Part shown: in pieces, positions 1-10,014 of the stretch
Layout: every line of letters starts with the position of its first letter
How positions within the stretch are numbered: the first letter of the stretch is position 1
NCBI GenBank assembly: GCA_965658745.1
Contig: CBFHTK010000003.1
Location: 124,001-188,000 of the forward strand
Direction of reading: 5' to 3'
DNA: 64,000 nt
DNA from: JAHDFB01 sp965658745
GTDB lineage: Bacteria; Bacteroidota; Bacteroidia; Chitinophagales; Saprospiraceae
Program-made: the position numbers and the translations under genes
Notes under the pieces: model-generated
Databases searched by the model: none
What the model was told of the DNA's origin: nothing
What the model saw: only the letters and a program-made list of their open reading frames with translations

Positions 1-1004
1 AAAAATATCCGCCAGATGGATATTCGATTCCTTATCAGTTAGCTATTCAATTTACATCTATTCTTTTTTCATTTCTTGGGCTTGTAGTCTTGCGAAGGTT
101 CTTACGAGATTTTGGTATAAAGGAAACGCATATTTCATGTGCAATTATTCTTTTAGCTTTTGGAACTAACTTCTATTATTATTCCGCTTTTGAACATGGA
201 ATGAGTCATAACTTCTCTTTTTTCCTTTGTTCTACAATCTTGTTTCTTACAAATAGGGCATATAAATTCGAGGATTGGAAATACTTCATTTTTTTGGGTA
301 TTAGCCTCGGTTGGGCAGCGTTAGTGAGGCCAGTAGACATATTCTTTTGTATCATTCCTTGCCTTTGGCTAGGATTTAATATGGCTCAACTCAGGTTCTT
401 AAAAAGACATGTAGTCAAGATATTAGTTCTAATGCTCTGCTTTTTGATTCCTTGGATACCACAAATTGTTTACTGGAAACTAACGACGGGTCAATTTCTA
501 TATTACTCATATTCAGAATATGGATTTGACTTTACGAACCCGCAAGTATGGAAGGGATTATTTAGTTATCGTAAAGGCTGGTTTGTTTATACGCCCATAG
601 CCTTTATTGGTTTCCTTTACATTTTTGTTGCTTGGCGCAAAAAAGAATACCGAAATTATGCTGTCGCTATTCTACTTTTCTACATACCGTATATTTATGT
701 CGTCTTCTCTTGGTTTCAATGGTATTATGGTGGAAGTTTTGGATCACGTGTGATGATCAACACGCTACCCTTGTTAGCTATTCCCCTAGCGATTTTCGTA
801 AAAGATGTGATAAATTTGTCCAAGATCAAAAAATACTTGATCATCGCCGTAGTTTGTTTTCTAGTAGTGCTAAATCTGTTTCAATCGTGGCAATACAATC
901 GTGGAGTGCTACATTGGGATGCTATGTCAAAAGAATATTATTGGCGTATCTTTTTGAAGGAACATGCGAGTGAAGAGGATAGAAGTTTGTTGATGGGGAG
1001 GTGA
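1..1004 (+). CDS. Polytopic membrane protein, GT-C glycosyltransferase-like (5' partial)
   Basis: The reading frame is open from the left edge of the window, so the true start lies upstream; the codon at 90 is only an internal TTG. The visible part has about eight hydrophobic segments separated by short aromatic loops. Features such as the EHGMSHN loop and a VRP motif after a membrane helix resemble the GT-C type (ArnT/PMT, family 39-like) lipid-linked sugar transferases, which sit in the inner membrane and move sugars from polyprenyl carriers. The catalytic N-terminal loop, where an acidic motif would be expected, is outside the window, so the family call is tentative. It is convergent with sucA. 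Confidence 0.55.
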   Translation, partial: KYPPDGYSIPYQLAIQFTSILFSFLGLVVLRRFLRDFGIKETHISCAIILLAFGTNFYYYSAFEHGMSHNFSFFLCSTILFLTNRAYKFEDWKYFIFLGISLGWAALVRPVDIFFCIIPCLWLGFNMAQLRFLKRHVVKILVLMLCFLIPWIPQIVYWKLTTGQFLYYSYSEYGFDFTNPQVWKGLFSYRKGWFVYTPIAFIGFLYIFVAWRKKEYRNYAVAILLFYIPYIYVVFSWFQWYYGGSFGSRVMINTLPLLAIPLAIFVKDVINLSKIKKYLIIAVVCFLVVLNLFQSWQYNRGVLHWDAMSKEYYWRIFLKEHASEEDRSLLMGR

Positions 1005-1103
1005 CTTTTTAGCTTCTAATCTTGTTTCTATCGTCCGGGGGCTGATATGTAGATCCGATTGCGAGCTAGAGCTCGAAGCGAACGGTGACCATTAGCTCTT
1101 AAG

Positions 1104-1137
1104 CAAAAAAAAGGACCAGCTTTTCGGCTAGTCCTTT
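1104..1137 (-). terminator. Rho-independent terminator of sucA
   Basis: On the minus strand an 8-bp stem (GGACTAGC with GCTGGTCC, one G-U pair) closes a GAAA-like loop and is followed by a run of T (plus-strand A run at 1104-1112). It lies about 35 bases past the sucA stop codon. Confidence 0.85.
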
Positions 1138-1170
1138 CTTTCATTTATCAGTATCAACAACTAAGGTTTA

Positions 1171-3918
1171 CTATCCTAGCGCTTTTTCTAAGATTTCTGC
1201 TTGTTGTGCATCATGTACTTTCTTGTATCCCGTTGCAGGTGAAGCGCTTGCTTTACGGCTGATCAATTCGATCGAAGAACGTCGCATGCGTCCCATTACA
1301 AAACTCCAACCTCCCATGTTAACAGGTTCTTCTTGTACCCAGAAAACTTCTTTTGCTGCTTTGTATTTTTTCAAAATTGCATCAACCTGGTCTTGTGGGA
1401 ATGGATATAGTTGCTCCAAACGTACAATCGCGATCTCTTGCTCTTTCTTTAGCTCAGCTCTTTTCTCATATAGATCATAGTAGACTTTTCCACTACAGAA
1501 CAACAGCCTTTTCACTTTCTTAACTGTCGTCTCTGCATCATCTATGACTTCTTGAAATTTCGATTTTCCGGTAAAATCTTCCATCTTCGAAACACATAAT
1601 GGGTGTCTCAATAATGATTTTGGTGACATATTGACTAATGGCTTTCTGAAATTCCAAGTTAACTGTCTACGCATTGCGTGAAATAAATTGGCAGGAGTTG
1701 AAATATTGGTCACAACCATGTTGAACTCAGCGCATTGCTGCAAGAATCTTTCAACACGAGCACTACTATGTTCAGGGCCCTGGCCTGCATACCCATGTGG
1801 TAGTAAAAGAACTAAGCCACTCATTCTTCCCCACTTACTTTCTGCCGCAGATATGTATTGATCTACAATTGTTTGAGCTCCGTTGTAAAAGTCCCCAAAC
1901 TGCGCCTCCCAGATAACCAAGTCATTAGGTGTTGCAAGAGAATATCCGTATTCAAAACCCATCACGGCGAACTCAGAAAGTAGCGAATTAAAAATTCGAA
2001 GCTGACCTTGTTTATCAGCGATATTATTGAATCTATTGTATTCTTCGAAAGTCTTTACGTCGTTGAATATTGCGTGGCGATGTGAAAAAGTACCTCGTTT
2101 TACATCCTGGCCACTCATTCGAACATTGTGATTCTCAAGTAGTAGTGTTCCAAATGCGAGCCACTCACCCATTGCCCAGTCATAATTACCTGCATCGAGC
2201 AACTTCTGCGCACCCTTAAGGAGTCGCTTTACCTTGCTCAATGGTGTAAAACCTTCAGGTAAGGTCATGCAATGTTTAATAATCTTATCAATATCAGCTT
2301 TTTTGACCCCAGTCACAGGAGTAACTGCTTCTGATTCCTCAAAAACACGTTTCTTCAAGCTTCTCCAAGCGACCTCAGGCTCCTGATATTCATAAGGCAT
2401 ATTGGACTGTTTTACCTCATCTAGTCTAGCTTGTAGGTTACTCCAGAAGCTCGTCTCCATTTCCTCTGCAAGCGCCTGTTGAACATCTCCCCGAGCAGTC
2501 AATTTCTCAACATAAAGCTCTCTTGGATTTTTATGTTTTTTGATGATCTGATACATTTCTGGTTGCGTGAAAGAAGGATCATCTCCTTCATTATGCCCGT
2601 GTTTACGGTAGCAAACCATATCAATAAATACATCCGTATTAAACTTCTGACGGTATTCAATCGCCAATCTTGAGGCAAAAATCACTGCTTCAGGATCATC
2701 TCCGTTAACATGAAATACAGGAACTCCAATTGCTTGAGCCGCTGCAGTACAATAGGTACTAGATCTTGCGTCTTCAAAATCCGTTGTAAAACCAATCTGA
2801 TTATTGATTACAAAGTGAATTGTTCCACCGGTGCTGTATCCATCCAATTCGCTCATCTGAGCTGTTTCGTAAACAACTCCCTGACCAGCAACTGCTGCAT
2901 CACCATGAATCAAAATAGGGAGGATATTATCATATTCTGAATTATAGAGAATGTCTGCTTTCGCCCTAGTAAAGCCCTGTACAACTGGGTCGACTGACTC
3001 CAAATGTGATGGATTTGGCACCAATTTCAAATGGACTTTTTTACCGTCCACATCCATCATTGAAGAGAACCCTAAGTGATACTTTACATCACCGTCACCA
3101 TAAGCTAGATCAGGAACTGCCGTACCTTCAAATTCAGAAAAGATATTTTCATATGTCTTTTGCATGATATTGGCTAGAACATTGAGTCTTCCTCTATGTG
3201 CCATACCAATCACAACTTCTTGTACTTTATCCTGAACTCCTGCGGTAATAATAGCATCTAGTGCAGCTATTGTTGCTTCGCCACCTTCAAGGGAAAATCG
3301 CTTCTGACCTATATACTTTGTATGTAAGAATTCTTCAAATACTACCGCGTCGTTCAATTTCTTGAGAATCTGTTTTTTTGTCTCTAAATTGAGTCCATAA
3401 TCCTCTTCAAGACTTCGTTTTTCAATCTTTTCTCTTAACCAAAGCCGACTTTCTTGGTCTTCTACATATGATACCTGAAATCCTATGTGCCCTGCATAAA
3501 TCTTATGTAATCGATCTATTATCTCTCTTAGAGTCGCATTTTCGATTCCAATTTCTAATCCAGCAGAAAATGGTAGGTCAAGATCATCGTCAGATAGATT
3601 GTAATCTGCTAAATCTAAATGCGGTTTCCGATCTCGTCTATGACGAATGGGATTGGTTGTAGAAAGGAGGTGACCTCGCTGACGGAATCCCCTAATAATA
3701 GAAAGTACACCAAGTTCCTTAATCATGTTTTGATTACTGGTACCTCCAGTAGAGCCAGAGCTAATTATAGTATCAAGAGAATTATCTTGAAACTCGAAGC
3801 CTTGGAAAAAAACGCGCCAACCTTCATCAAGGGTATTCGGATCTTTCTTGTACTGTGTGTACATCGACTCGATGTAGCTCGGATGTGCATTGAAAACGTA
3901 AGAATAGTTATTTGTCAT
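1171..3918 (-). CDS. sucA: 2-oxoglutarate dehydrogenase E1 component
   Basis: This is the thiamine-diphosphate-dependent E1 subunit of the 2-oxoglutarate dehydrogenase complex, which decarboxylates 2-oxoglutarate and passes the succinyl group to the E2 lipoyl domain in the TCA cycle. At 915 residues it has the normal length. The N-terminal 40 residues carry the E1 signature YVFNAHPSYIESMY, used in the family to bind E2. The MAHRGRLNVL motif near residue 240, the GDAAVAGQG segment and the HFVINNQIGFTT motif are the conserved cofactor-binding and catalytic parts, and the C-terminal third is the transketolase pyrimidine-binding and C-terminal region. The E2 gene sucB is not next to it. A terminator follows, and a TAnnTTTG box lies upstream. 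Confidence 0.98.
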   Translation of the reverse strand: MTNNYSYVFNAHPSYIESMYTQYKKDPNTLDEGWRVFFQGFEFQDNSLDTIISSGSTGGTSNQNMIKELGVLSIIRGFRQRGHLLSTTNPIRHRRDRKPHLDLADYNLSDDDLDLPFSAGLEIGIENATLREIIDRLHKIYAGHIGFQVSYVEDQESRLWLREKIEKRSLEEDYGLNLETKKQILKKLNDAVVFEEFLHTKYIGQKRFSLEGGEATIAALDAIITAGVQDKVQEVVIGMAHRGRLNVLANIMQKTYENIFSEFEGTAVPDLAYGDGDVKYHLGFSSMMDVDGKKVHLKLVPNPSHLESVDPVVQGFTRAKADILYNSEYDNILPILIHGDAAVAGQGVVYETAQMSELDGYSTGGTIHFVINNQIGFTTDFEDARSSTYCTAAAQAIGVPVFHVNGDDPEAVIFASRLAIEYRQKFNTDVFIDMVCYRKHGHNEGDDPSFTQPEMYQIIKKHKNPRELYVEKLTARGDVQQALAEEMETSFWSNLQARLDEVKQSNMPYEYQEPEVAWRSLKKRVFEESEAVTPVTGVKKADIDKIIKHCMTLPEGFTPLSKVKRLLKGAQKLLDAGNYDWAMGEWLAFGTLLLENHNVRMSGQDVKRGTFSHRHAIFNDVKTFEEYNRFNNIADKQGQLRIFNSLLSEFAVMGFEYGYSLATPNDLVIWEAQFGDFYNGAQTIVDQYISAAESKWGRMSGLVLLLPHGYAGQGPEHSSARVERFLQQCAEFNMVVTNISTPANLFHAMRRQLTWNFRKPLVNMSPKSLLRHPLCVSKMEDFTGKSKFQEVIDDAETTVKKVKRLLFCSGKVYYDLYEKRAELKKEQEIAIVRLEQLYPFPQDQVDAILKKYKAAKEVFWVQEEPVNMGGWSFVMGRMRRSSIELISRKASASPATGYKKVHDAQQAEILEKALG

Positions 3919-3958
3919 AATCTAAATGGGCGATTTTTTGACGCCAAAATTTTAGCTG

Positions 3959-3966
3959 CAAATATA
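3959..3966 (-). promoter_or_regulatory. Candidate -7 box upstream of sucA
   Basis: The minus strand reads TATATTTG, matching the Bacteroidota -7 consensus TAnnTTTG, about 40 bases before the sucA ATG. No convincing -33 TTG element is seen at the expected spacing. Confidence 0.5.
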
Positions 3967-4146
3967 CTGCCAATCCATAGAAATACCCATGGAAATTTAG
4001 TTTTTCGGCGAATAATTACCTATTATAGGCAGTAATCAATGAGAAATGTTTCCTAGTGAGTTAGCTAATTGATATCAGCTTCCTACTAGACTATTAAAGC
4101 TATTAAGAGTAACAAAATCTTGATCTCCAATTGACTATTCTGGATC

Positions 4147-7100
4147 CTAATTGGTTTCAAATGTAACACCGTTCATAATTCCTAAGCTTGCACCTTCCAT
4201 CAAAGTTATACTGCGAATAACTGTATTTGTATTCACAATTGGTTGAAAAGGAGTGTCTCTAGGTATTATTACATCTGAACTTGTAGTTGGAAGAACTCCG
4301 TTCCCCCAGTTTGCTGGATTATCCCAGTCGGAACTCATCACACCGATCCATCCCACTGCTTTTCTATTGAGGACAGTGAATTGTCCAAAAGAATCGACAG
4401 TTAGATTTGTAGTAGTAGTTACACTCTTTGTTTCGAAATCAATAGAACCTGCGATACCTTTCGGAGCCCAAGAGTCCGTATCTGCGTTTTCGTCACGTTC
4501 TTGCAGTTGAAAATCTGAAGCTGAATTATAAGGAGTCATGTTTCCTATATCTTGAAATTCTAGCGAAGACAGATTATTGAAAGTTTTATTAGTACCGTAA
4601 TTGTTTATTATCCAGTAACTTTTCGAAATAATTCCTTGTGTCGGTGGGGCTGTTGGCGTCATATTAATTCTACTGAGAACTAAATCGCCATTTGGATAGG
4701 GCCCAGTGTCTGGAAATACCATTTCAATTCCCGTTATTGTTGAAGTCAGTGTATCTTGTCCAAAGACACTAAAAGATTCACTAGCTCCAGTTCCAACTGG
4801 AACAGTCGAAGCGTCGATATACGAATTAGCGAGCAAAGAACCATGATTTAAACCTGCTTTGTCCATAACTTGAGTCCCATTGACAATTTCGTTGAATTGG
4901 TAATAAGCAATCAAGTCTGGATCAGAAGCAATAGCATTTTCTTTCGTGAGATGTCGTAATTCTCGTACCTCCTGTTCGGATAGTGCTCTTTTCCAAACTG
5001 TAACCTCATCGATTTGCCCTACAAAGGAATTTGAATAGTGGCCTCTTCCAATATGAAAATTTTGGATTGATCCAGGATTGAGAGGTATGTTATGAACATA
5101 CTTCTGATCATTCAAGTACATAGTTGCTCCAGTGGGGTCAATGACCAATGCCACATAACTCCATTCATTAAGTGGTATATTCATTCCGCTGTTACTTCCC
5201 CAATTGCCAGCATTTCCTGGCCATTTGTACCAAACACTATTACCCCAATAATCAATCATCAAGGCTTCCGTATCATCGCAATGCGCACACCAATCCCCAC
5301 TAGAGAATAAGGCAGAAAAAGCATTGAGTTCGGCAGGCTTCCACCATCCTGTAACTGTAAAATGAGTAATGGAATCTAAATTTGAATCATATGAAACGAA
5401 ATAGTCATTATCTGTCATTCCGTTAAAAGCATTCCCTGGAAAAAGATCTGGTTCGCATTGGCTTTCAATGGAGATCATATTAGCGACAGTTCGGGTATCC
5501 GTCTGACCATCATACTGCGTTATTTCAAGGGTAATATCAAATGTATCGGTAGAACCTAAAATAACCTTTGGATTTCGAATCGAGTCGTCGTCAATATATA
5601 AAGGTGTTGGCGATATCGTCCATTTCCATTGCGCATTTAAATCATCAATAATAGAATAGCTTTCTAGATAAACGGTATCCCTGCTACAAAAATAAGCTTG
5701 CTGATTAACCATGGGAATTGCCTGCACTTTACTTTTGCTTAAAGTCTCAACTTCCCAAATTCCTTTTGCACCAGCTAGTCGAATTTTCTGATCTTTATAA
5801 AAAGGAAGCATCATAAATCCAGTATGTAGAACAGGTAGACCTGTGTTATACTGTACCCAATTAGAATTGGTTATATCGAAATAAAAGAAATTGTCGTTTG
5901 TCATGGCATAGACTAAATCTCCATCTGGGCTTGCATGGTAGATTAAGTCCTTTATTGATTGTCCTGCAATATCTGAAGTATAGCGATTTGTCCAACTCGT
6001 TCCTCCATCTGTTGAACTAAATATCTTATTGCCGTCATTTGATGAATTTGATGCCAGCCATATCTCATCTTTGTCAAAGGGATTTAGTGTAAAAGATAGA
6101 TTTCTCCAACTTCCTCCGTTATATGGTGGGGTAGTTATTTGCGTAAAATTCTCACCGCCGTTAGTAGATTTGTAAACTTTCCAATCCCAATAGCTGATAT
6201 AAACAATGCAATAAATATAATTTGGATCATCTCTGCTGATTTCAAATCTTCGGATTTCTCCTGGTAATTGGGCTAACTCATTAAAAGAACTTCCAGAGTC
6301 AGTTGATTTGAATAATGAGTTATCATCTCCTAAATAAGCAATATTTGCATAGTATGGATGCCATTCGATTTCACTATATGAGAAGTGAAAATAACTTTCA
6401 GTAGGGTACCGACCGATGTTTGGAATTCCGACTGCACTTTGATTCAAAGAATCGGGAGCAAGTCTTCCACCAATATCTGAGTAATATGACTTTTTGTTAT
6501 TAATAGGATTTACATAGCCAGTGGAATTCTCTGCTCCTCCGAGGTAAATAGTTTTGCCCTCACCGTAATTAGAGTGGTATACGCCGTTTCCATTGTGATA
6601 TCTGCCTCCTACCCATGTATCTTCGTTCCATCCTTGTCCGAATCCCCAGAAATCACTACCTGATATTCCGTTCATCCGCACTTCAGTAGTCTGGCATTCA
6701 TCATTCGAGTAATTTATTCCACCGTCGGATGTGACCCAAATATCATCTCCTATGACATCAATGTCTTGAACATCGGCATGCATCGCAAGATCTCTAGTTC
6801 CCCTTATATACTCGATATTGGCTCCCTTATTTGCTGATTCACAGAACCAAATTGTTCCAATCCAAAGTCTATCAGCATTGTTATGAGAAACATCGATATC
6901 AAAATTGTAAAACCCTTGATGATAACCGCTGGAATAACCAGCGACAAACCAATTGGTATTCATGTCACTCCCGGGTGGATAAGACCATGTGTTGGTACTT
7001 TCATCAAAGATCGATGCACCGTCGACTCCACTCTCGTTAATCCAATTATCACCGCCATCTGCGCTATGGTATATCCCAATCCAACCATTATCATTTTGCT

Positions 7101-8172
7101 TACCGGTAGCTATAATTCCAGCATATACACGATTTGTATCAGCTGGAGTCAAGCCAATTTTACACCCGTACACCGTTGCAACACTTGGATCCAATGGAGT
7201 GTAAAACTGATTATCTTTTAGGACCCAAGTGGTGCCTCCATCTGTTGACTTCCAAATTTCTGGACGCTTTAGAGTCGTATTCTCCACGGCGATATACATA
7301 ACATTCGGGTTATTATGCTGTGCTTCGACATCATACAATCGACCTGTGAACTGACTTGTCCAATTAGCTCCACCATCCGTACTTTTTAGCAATCCGCCAT
7401 TGGTCGCAGCGTATATGGTGCTTGTTGATGTAGGGTGAATGAAAAATTGCTCGACAGTTCCCGCTGAGTTATAGATTAGATTCCAACTAGTTCCACCGTC
7501 TGTAGACTTGTACACTTCGCTTCCTCGAGAAACGTAGACAATATCAGAACTAAGCGGGTCAACCTTGATATCTTGAATATTTCCAATAGCATAATCATGA
7601 GTGACTGGAAACCAATTGAGACCTTTGTCGGTCGTTTTGAACACGCCACCAGTTTCCATTCCGGCGTAAAGTACATTGGGATTTGAAGGTGAAACTCCAA
7701 GGCAGTAAACATTGGCCTGCGTTGGTGTCTTATTGAGGGAGCCGTTGCTACTGTATGTAACATCTGGTCCGAGCGAAGTCCACTGATTTGTTTGACTTTT
7801 AGAATTTGATTTCGATTTTAATTTTTCGTAATGCTGAAATATCTTTCCTGACTCAGGTAATTCAATCATGCCTTCATCATTGGCGAAATCTTTTACCTGT
7901 TTGTACCAATGTTTGAAATTCTGTGTATGAATCGTTTTTTCAAAAGCATTGATCTTGTAATGCTCCTTATACAATCTTGTTACCTTCTCGAAATTCAGGA
8001 ACTCCTTATACATAACTTGTGCCCATTCTGGGGTAGAATCATCGATCCTAGGAACTGCTTTAAACAAGCTCGAAATGCCAGAATCATCTACTTTATAATC
8101 AGTAGGATTCTGAGAGAATAATGAAAGGGATAAAATGAATGTGAAAAAACAGATACTAAAAAAAGACTTCAT
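4147..8172 (-). CDS. Secreted BNR/sortilin-propeller and LamG protein, abrupt C-terminus
   Basis: A large secreted protein. The open frame begins at 8235, but the Met at 8172 starts a clean signal peptide (MKSFFSICFFTF...), so that start is used. Roughly residues 150-850 consist of repeated BNR/Asp-box motifs (variants of KSTDGGTTW), which form sortilin/VPS10-type beta-propellers. A PKD-like segment, a LamG/concanavalin-like domain (around NSFVGQIDEVTVWKRALSEQE) and a module of the DWDNPANWGNGVLP type follow. In Bacteroidota this order normally ends in a T9SS sorting domain, but here the protein stops in the middle of the last beta-strand module and no sorting domain is found in any frame before sucA. 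It may be 3'-truncated. The substrate is unknown; cell-surface adhesion or glycan binding is plausible. Confidence 0.85.
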   Translation of the reverse strand: MKSFFSICFFTFILSLSLFSQNPTDYKVDDSGISSLFKAVPRIDDSTPEWAQVMYKEFLNFEKVTRLYKEHYKINAFEKTIHTQNFKHWYKQVKDFANDEGMIELPESGKIFQHYEKLKSKSNSKSQTNQWTSLGPDVTYSSNGSLNKTPTQANVYCLGVSPSNPNVLYAGMETGGVFKTTDKGLNWFPVTHDYAIGNIQDIKVDPLSSDIVYVSRGSEVYKSTDGGTSWNLIYNSAGTVEQFFIHPTSTSTIYAATNGGLLKSTDGGANWTSQFTGRLYDVEAQHNNPNVMYIAVENTTLKRPEIWKSTDGGTTWVLKDNQFYTPLDPSVATVYGCKIGLTPADTNRVYAGIIATGKQNDNGWIGIYHSADGGDNWINESGVDGASIFDESTNTWSYPPGSDMNTNWFVAGYSSGYHQGFYNFDIDVSHNNADRLWIGTIWFCESANKGANIEYIRGTRDLAMHADVQDIDVIGDDIWVTSDGGINYSNDECQTTEVRMNGISGSDFWGFGQGWNEDTWVGGRYHNGNGVYHSNYGEGKTIYLGGAENSTGYVNPINNKKSYYSDIGGRLAPDSLNQSAVGIPNIGRYPTESYFHFSYSEIEWHPYYANIAYLGDDNSLFKSTDSGSSFNELAQLPGEIRRFEISRDDPNYIYCIVYISYWDWKVYKSTNGGENFTQITTPPYNGGSWRNLSFTLNPFDKDEIWLASNSSNDGNKIFSSTDGGTSWTNRYTSDIAGQSIKDLIYHASPDGDLVYAMTNDNFFYFDITNSNWVQYNTGLPVLHTGFMMLPFYKDQKIRLAGAKGIWEVETLSKSKVQAIPMVNQQAYFCSRDTVYLESYSIIDDLNAQWKWTISPTPLYIDDDSIRNPKVILGSTDTFDITLEITQYDGQTDTRTVANMISIESQCEPDLFPGNAFNGMTDNDYFVSYDSNLDSITHFTVTGWWKPAELNAFSALFSSGDWCAHCDDTEALMIDYWGNSVWYKWPGNAGNWGSNSGMNIPLNEWSYVALVIDPTGATMYLNDQKYVHNIPLNPGSIQNFHIGRGHYSNSFVGQIDEVTVWKRALSEQEVRELRHLTKENAIASDPDLIAYYQFNEIVNGTQVMDKAGLNHGSLLANSYIDASTVPVGTGASESFSVFGQDTLTSTITGIEMVFPDTGPYPNGDLVLSRINMTPTAPPTQGIISKSYWIINNYGTNKTFNNLSSLEFQDIGNMTPYNSASDFQLQERDENADTDSWAPKGIAGSIDFETKSVTTTTNLTVDSFGQFTVLNRKAVGWIGVMSSDWDNPANWGNGVLPTTSSDVIIPRDTPFQPIVNTNTVIRSITLMEGASLGIMNGVTFETN

Positions 8173-8235
8173 GCTTTTTAAATTTGAGCTCGCCAAAATT
8201 AATGAAAATTGTTCTGATAATACCAAAGGCATCAT

Positions 8236-8582
8236 TTATTGCTAATTGGTGTGGACGTCTTATTGGATAACTTGCTTACGGGCAAATGTCTGCATAAGTA
8301 GAGCGTTGCAAATCAAAAATCACATATCCTAGTTGTCGTGTAGAAACTTCAGAAAGAAGTGAAGTAGGGCATCACCCTGGCGGGTCGCTATGTTTTGTAG
8401 TTCACCATTCGGTTCAGTGCCGCCAATTGAAAGCCTTAAGAAACTAAGTATGTTGAGAAATGATTGAGTGTATAGATGATTGATTATCAGATGGTGCGGC
8501 ATCCGCTTCAGTCGTCCCTCCTTCGCGCTACTTCACAGCGCTGATGCGGGCGATAAGGATAGTCCTATCAATTTTGAAATAA
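8236..8582. other. Non-coding stretch in a decayed region
   Basis: No supported gene. It holds short inverted repeats, such as ACTTC/GAAGT at about 8347-8362 and GATAGTCCTATC at about 8560-8571, and a locally GC-richer patch (8490-8560) unlike its surroundings. It lies beside Xre and RHS gene remnants and is probably debris of former mobile or RHS-associated DNA. Confidence 0.4.
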
Positions 8583-8765
8583 GCCTACATGCCGTCTGTT
8601 GAGATTGCTACCAAAATTGCTGATGTCCTCGAAGTAAGTTTGGATTTTCTTGTCGGCAAGTCGTCAATGACCGCAAAAGATGAGTCTATGCTCGAACGTC
8701 TTGAAGATATTGCTGCTTTGCCCAATACTAAAAGATTAGAACTGTTTAATGTCCTCGATGCTTGA
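8583..8765 (+). pseudogene. Xre/Cro-type HTH regulator remnant (C-terminal part)
   Basis: The plus strand encodes 58 residues from an ATG at 8589. They match the second half of a small Xre-family repressor: the PSVEIATKIADVLEVSLDFL pattern is the end of the HTH_3 domain (helices 4-5), followed by a short linker and the start of a helical tail (LERLEDIAALPNTKRLELFNVLDA). A stop at 8580 cuts the frame just before, and the DNA-recognition helices are missing. It also ends sooner than typical relatives. It is therefore read as a truncated pseudogene. Confidence 0.6.
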
Positions 8766-8825
8766 ACATTAACTCTAAACATGAAAGCCATCTATGAGTA
8801 ACATTAAAGGAATAGGAAGTAATTC

Positions 8826-8945
8826 ACGAAAGTCGAAGTTGGTTTGCTTATCTCTTTCATGCTGTGTACTCATGTATTTTGCATTCTCTTCATAACCTGG
8901 CTCTAGCGGCTTTCCATCAAGATGTGTGAGGTGATATTTTTATAT
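8826..8945 (-). pseudogene. RHS fragment, degenerate second copy
   Basis: The minus strand encodes YHLTHLDGKPLEPGYEENAK and continues through the QHERDKQTNFDFR segment, nearly the same as residues of the longer RHS piece at 9013-10014 (positions 9146-9255). The copy breaks off right at the FDFRG motif. It is a partial duplication of an RHS gene 3' region, typical of displaced RHS tips. Confidence 0.75.
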
Positions 8946-9012
8946 GCCACCCACCCGCTTTCGCGGTTCCTTCACTTGGAGCACTGTCGTACTCCACTCT
9001 TTCAGGGATCGT

Positions 9013-10014
9013 TCAGTCATCATCCGGATCCACATACCTCACCGGATTCCCCAGCACATAATTATAAGGCGACCAAGCGGTGTAGTCAGCTGCTAGTGGA
9101 TCAACACTTAGGAAACGTGCTATGTTACTGTCGTAGTATCTAGCCCCACGGAAGTCGAAGTTAGTTTGCTTGTCTCTTTCGTGCTGCGTACTCATATATC
9201 TTGCATTCTCTTCATAACCTGGCTCTAGCGGTTCTCCATCAAGATGTGTGAAGTGGTATTCCCAGAGGGTTTTACCGTAAGGATAATAATCGGCAGCAAA
9301 TGTGACAAAGAATTCATCGTCAGAACAATCATAGCTTAGCATAGACCTTGTGTTTCCAAGGTGATCATACAAGTACCATTGAGGAACTACTTTCGGAGGA
9401 TCGTTGACTCCAGTTATTCCTGGATTAAATGGTCCATTATCGCCGAAATCTTGCGTGGGATCAATAGGGTCTCCTGGCAAAGATGGCAGATCAATCAGCA
9501 ACGTAAGAGGCATTGCAACGAAGCCTTGACCTTGTAACTCCACAGAAATTGGTTGATTAAGTGCTCGCACCGTATATGGTTTTCCATAAAAATACAAATT
9601 TGTATCAATAGGGGTTACTTCTTTCTCGTATTTTACAATGCTACTATCTTGCTGTTTATATCTAGGATAAAAAGTTCTAGGAAACAATTCCCCATAGGTA
9701 CAATCTTCCGTTGAAATATAGGTCTGAATTGCTTTTCTCACCGCAGTATCACGTGGATTGATCAACTGTGATGGATCAAATACAGCAGAAAATGACACAA
9801 GTGAAACTGTTCCTTGATAATAATTTCCACGATCTGGAGGACCAGTTAGAAATGGTGGAATATATGGTGGTGTATAGTCCATCCAAGGGTTGGGATCAGA
9901 AGGATCATGTCCCGATGGTGGAAAAGTCCCTCCAGGCGGATCATTTGGATCGTCTGCAATAACATCTTCTCTGATGCTCTTGTTTGTTATCGTTGAAGGC
10001 GTACAAGCAAACAA
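9013..10014 (-). pseudogene. RHS repeat-associated core domain fragment
   Basis: The C-terminal part carries the RHS core signature: YLYDHLGNTRSMLSY, a DYYPYGKTLWEY segment, FDFRGARYYDSNIARFLSVD and YNYVLGNPVRYVDPDDD. RHS proteins normally run to thousands of residues and carry a variable toxin tip after this DP motif. Here the frame is only 333 residues, has no signal peptide or YD-repeat array, and stops at the DP motif, so both the shell and the toxin are missing. The N-terminal 40 residues look unrelated. It abuts an acetyltransferase-like remnant on the opposite strand. It is read as a decayed RHS tail; expression as a short protein is possible but unlikely. Confidence 0.7.

Noticed and set aside
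6831..7221. Several overlapping open frames on the plus strand
   Set aside because: They lie antisense inside the BNR propeller gene, and their products have no recognisable domain; the coding signal is on the minus strand.
9013..10014. An RHS toxin
   Set aside because: The frame stops at the DP motif where a toxin tip would begin, and the shell is missing, so there is no toxin domain to name.
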